Shown one piece after another: positions 61,948-64,000 of a DNA stretch of 64,000 bases. The notes under the pieces were generated by a model. The model was not told the origin of the DNA and ran no database searches. It saw only the letters and a list, made by a program, of their open reading frames with translations. Positions within the stretch are counted from its first letter, which is position 1; each line of letters begins with the position of its first letter. Source of the DNA: Flavobacteriaceae bacterium (GTDB taxonomy: Bacteria; Bacteroidota; Bacteroidia; Flavobacteriales; Flavobacteriaceae); assembly GCA_029248885.1 (NCBI GenBank), contig JAQWIL010000017.1, forward strand, positions 1-64,000. Direction: 5' to 3'. The translations under genes and the position numbers were made by a program.

Positions 61948-62040
61948 AGGCAAATACAAATTTTGCTTACTATTAGTTTTTCATAGTTAAATATGGTTGG
62001 TTGGTAGAGGAGTGCATCATTGCACTCCTTTACTTTTTTA
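61948..62040 (+). ncRNA. Candidate small RNA ending in an orphan terminator
   Basis: A strong rightward terminator (62009-62040) has no plus-strand gene before it: gpsA upstream and the next gene both read leftward. A -7-like TACCTTGC at 61937-61944 with TTTG about 22 bases before it could start a transcript near 61948, giving about 90 nt with a short 5' hairpin TTGCC/GGCAA. No reading frame of note. The terminator is seen; the transcript is inferred. Confidence 0.35.
62009..62040 (+). terminator. Orphan rho-independent terminator, rightward
   Basis: GGAGTGCA-TCAT-TGCACTCC followed by TTTACTTTTTT. There is no T-run on the minus strand, so it does not serve the convergent membrane-protein gene. 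Confidence 0.8.
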
Positions 62041-62469
62041 TGGCCATTCAGACCAAGGAATACGGCTGAGCAAGAGTACAAGCCCCAATAAATAAAATAA
62101 GCCAATCCGCATAAATCGCTTTCCACTTTCAGCTTGCCGTTTGTGCATCGACCAGCCCATGGTGATCAGAACCACAGCAAGGATATTGGTAATCGGGTGC
62201 TCTACCAAGTACAAACGTAGGGTACTATCGCCCATTACCGCACCCATGCCTTCCTGCCAAGCACTAAAGCGTGGAGATACAAAATAGAGGATCAATCCGA
62301 TAAGCAATTGAATATGGGTGACAATCAGCGCAAAGAGAGAAATGCGTAAGTCTTTGATCGTAAAGGGTTTGTTGGAAAATCGTCCAATAAAGGCATTTAA
62401 GATGGCAAAAACCAAGACGCCGAGAACGATATACGCCCAATAAGAATGGATACTTTGTAGGATACTCAT
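62038..62469 (-). CDS. Four-helix membrane protein (often labelled cytochrome b-like)
   Basis: A 143-residue protein with four hydrophobic helices (residues 10-30, 45-65, 88-108, 122-140) and His residues in or near helices (HSYW, THIQLL, EHPITNI, MHKRQ) that could bind haem. Similar flavobacterial proteins carry labels such as cytochrome B, which are weakly founded. Perfect -7 box upstream. Confidence 0.7.
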   Translation of the reverse strand: MSILQSIHSYWAYIVLGVLVFAILNAFIGRFSNKPFTIKDLRISLFALIVTHIQLLIGLILYFVSPRFSAWQEGMGAVMGDSTLRLYLVEHPITNILAVVLITMGWSMHKRQAESGKRFMRIGLFYLLGLVLLLSRIPWSEWP

Positions 62470-62485
62470 AACAGATGGTTTATCA

Positions 62486-62493
62486 CAAAGGTA
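62486..62493 (-). promoter_or_regulatory. Promoter -7 box for the four-helix membrane protein
   Basis: TACCTTTG on the minus strand with TTG 19 bases upstream. Confidence 0.6.
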
Positions 62494-62511
62494 AACAATT
62501 CAAAATAGTTA

Positions 62512-64000
62512 TCAATTTACGACGTTTTTTTGGGCTTGATGATCTCGGATTTGCTGATAAACGGCATCGGCCTCATCAAGATTCATGATGTTGCCATTTT
62601 GCAAATGCAGAATTCGATCAGACATATAGCGCACCACTTCAAGGTCGTGGGCAATAAATAAATAGGTAAATCCATAGGTTTCTTTGAGCTCGTTGAGCAA
62701 GTTGAGTACTTGCGCTTGAACCGAACGGTCGAGAGCCGAAACGGATTCATCGCACACAACGAGTTTTGGCTGAACTGCCAAGGCACGTGCAATCCCGATT
62801 CGTTGACGTTGTCCACCCGAAAACACATGGGGGTAGGCATGCATATGAGCAGCTTCCAAACCCACTTGTTCAAGAAGTTGAACGGCACGATCGATTCGTT
62901 CCGCTTTGTTGCCGCCAATGTTGTGTACCAGCATGGGTTCTGTCAGGATTTTCTCGACCTTTTGCTTGGGATTTAGTGAGGAAAACGGGTCTTGAAAAAT
63001 CAGTTGTACGTCTTTGCGATACTGCTTTAAAACTTCGCCTTTAAGCGTATCGATTTTGGTTCCGGAATAATAAATCTCACCCTGGTCGGGTTGGGTGAGC
63101 TTGAGCAGACAATTCCCCAAGGTCGATTTCCCACTTCCCGAGTTACCGACAAGGCCCAAGGTTTCGCCTGGATAGAGAGAAAAGTTGATTTCATGCAGCG
63201 CATGATGGGACTGTTTTCCTTGTCGAAATGTTTTTTCAAGCCCTTTCACTTCAAGGATTGGGGGCTGTTCATAGATTCGTTTGTGGCGTTTTTTTCGCGC
63301 TGCGATTGTTTCGTTGGCGGGCTTGGCACTCCCATTGATAAAATCTTGAACGGTTTGCAGGCGTTTTGGACGCTGATCGACTGGAGGAACGGCATTGATC
63401 AGCCCTTTGGTATAGGGCGATTGTGGGCGTTGAAAAAGTTGTTTGACAGTTCCCATTTCTTCACAGAATCCTTTGTTGAGCACCAGCACGCGATCGGTCC
63501 AGTGCTGTACCAAATTCAAGTCGTGAGAAATTAGTATAATACTCATTTTGCTTTGCGACTGAATCGATTTGAGCAAGGCCATAATTTCTTCTTGCACCTC
63601 GGGGTCGAGTGCTGTGGTGGGCTCATCTGCGATAAGAAGTTTGGGATTACAGGCGATTGCAATGGCAATCAACACTCGTTGTTGTTGTCCACCACTGAGT
63701 TGGTGGGGGTATCGATTGGCAATGGACTTGGGATCGGGAAGCCTGACCTTGTCCAAAAGAGAAAGCATAAACGCTTGTTGGTCTTTTTTGGGGAGGGGAC
63801 TGTGCAAGGCAATCATTTCCAAAATTTGCTTCCCACAGCGCATACTTGGATTGAGTGCGCTCATCGGGTCTTGAAAAATCATGCCCATTTGTTTTCCACG
63901 AAGTGCTTGAAACTGCTTTTCGTCGAATGGAATCAGGGTTTGATCCGCAAAATCCATACGGGAAGCGTGTAAACTTTCACCCTGATTGGGGAGCAAGCCC
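62512..64000 (-). CDS. Oligopeptide-type ABC transporter ATPase with two ABC domains, 5' part cut by window edge
   Basis: At least 496 residues, reading in from the right edge. The first ABC domain lacks only its Walker A (outside the window): Q-loop MGMIFQDPMSALNP, signature LSGGQQQR, Walker B LLIADEPTTALDP. The second is complete: VGNSGSGKST, Q-loop LIFQDPFSSLNPK, FSGGQRQRIGIARAL, VVCDESVSALD. The fused DppD-DppF arrangement matches YejF-type importers of peptides or microcin C-like compounds. Cytosolic face of the inner membrane; permease genes are not in the window. Confidence 0.9.
   Translation of the reverse strand, partial: GLLPNQGESLHASRMDFADQTLIPFDEKQFQALRGKQMGMIFQDPMSALNPSMRCGKQILEMIALHSPLPKKDQQAFMLSLLDKVRLPDPKSIANRYPHQLSGGQQQRVLIAIAIACNPKLLIADEPTTALDPEVQEEIMALLKSIQSQSKMSIILISHDLNLVQHWTDRVLVLNKGFCEEMGTVKQLFQRPQSPYTKGLINAVPPVDQRPKRLQTVQDFINGSAKPANETIAARKKRHKRIYEQPPILEVKGLEKTFRQGKQSHHALHEINFSLYPGETLGLVGNSGSGKSTLGNCLLKLTQPDQGEIYYSGTKIDTLKGEVLKQYRKDVQLIFQDPFSSLNPKQKVEKILTEPMLVHNIGGNKAERIDRAVQLLEQVGLEAAHMHAYPHVFSGGQRQRIGIARALAVQPKLVVCDESVSALDRSVQAQVLNLLNELKETYGFTYLFIAHDLEVVRYMSDRILHLQNGNIMNLDEADAVYQQIRDHQAQKNVVN

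Overview
The window is a compact chromosomal segment from a member of the Bacteroidota, almost certainly a flavobacterium. Evidence: gldH, a PorP/SprF protein and proteins with type IX secretion (T9SS) sorting tails of both type A and type B; a complete bat (aerotolerance) operon; a TonB receptor with a DUF5689 lipoprotein; lipoproteins with Cys-Ser/Glu-rich N termini; and the Bacteroidota promoter -7 element TAnnTTTG in front of many genes, often only a few bases before the start codon. Shine-Dalgarno sequences are scarce.

Layout. 1-4.2 kb: end of acpP, then purN (fused in frame to RNase HI), a PfkB-family kinase and a PurF-family amidotransferase. 4.2-4.6 kb: a 377-base gene-free stretch holding an exact tandem duplication of a promoter-plus-terminator unit, a candidate pair of small RNAs. 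4.6-13.2 kb: Mn-type superoxide dismutase, an AddA-like helicase/nuclease and its AddB-like partner separated by an OmpA/TSP3 porin-like protein, a small membrane protein and a 28-residue microprotein. 13.4-16 kb: two DoxX-like membrane proteins and several small secreted proteins.

16.0-21.6 kb is an A+T-rich accessory region anchored at a tRNA with anticodon CAU. It holds two inverted copies of a BspA-like (DUF285) surface lipoprotein gene, one broken by a single-base nonsense change. At least five degenerate copies of tRNA 3' ends and a 32-bp repeated word lie around them, but no integrase is visible.

21.7-31 kb: lipoprotein, acetyltransferase, methyltransferase, zinc-ribbon protein and a 2182-residue T9SS type B adhesin divergent from its PorP/SprF-type partner. 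31-42 kb: CYTH phosphatase, PBP1A-gldH, trhO, recA, plsC, trpS, dprA, an HU-like/SPOR protein and a thioesterase. 41-47 kb: secreted endonuclease-family protein, T9SS type A protein, TonB receptor and DUF5689 lipoprotein, plausibly one surface uptake system. 47-49 kb: yicC-gmk-nadD. 50.4-59.2 kb: the moxR-DUF58-bat operon of eight tightly packed, overlapping genes. 59-64 kb: cvpA, pheS, gpsA, a candidate plus-strand small RNA, a membrane protein and the end of a double-domain peptide ABC ATPase.

Six convergent gene pairs overlap at their stop codons, three of them by the self-complementary CTAG.
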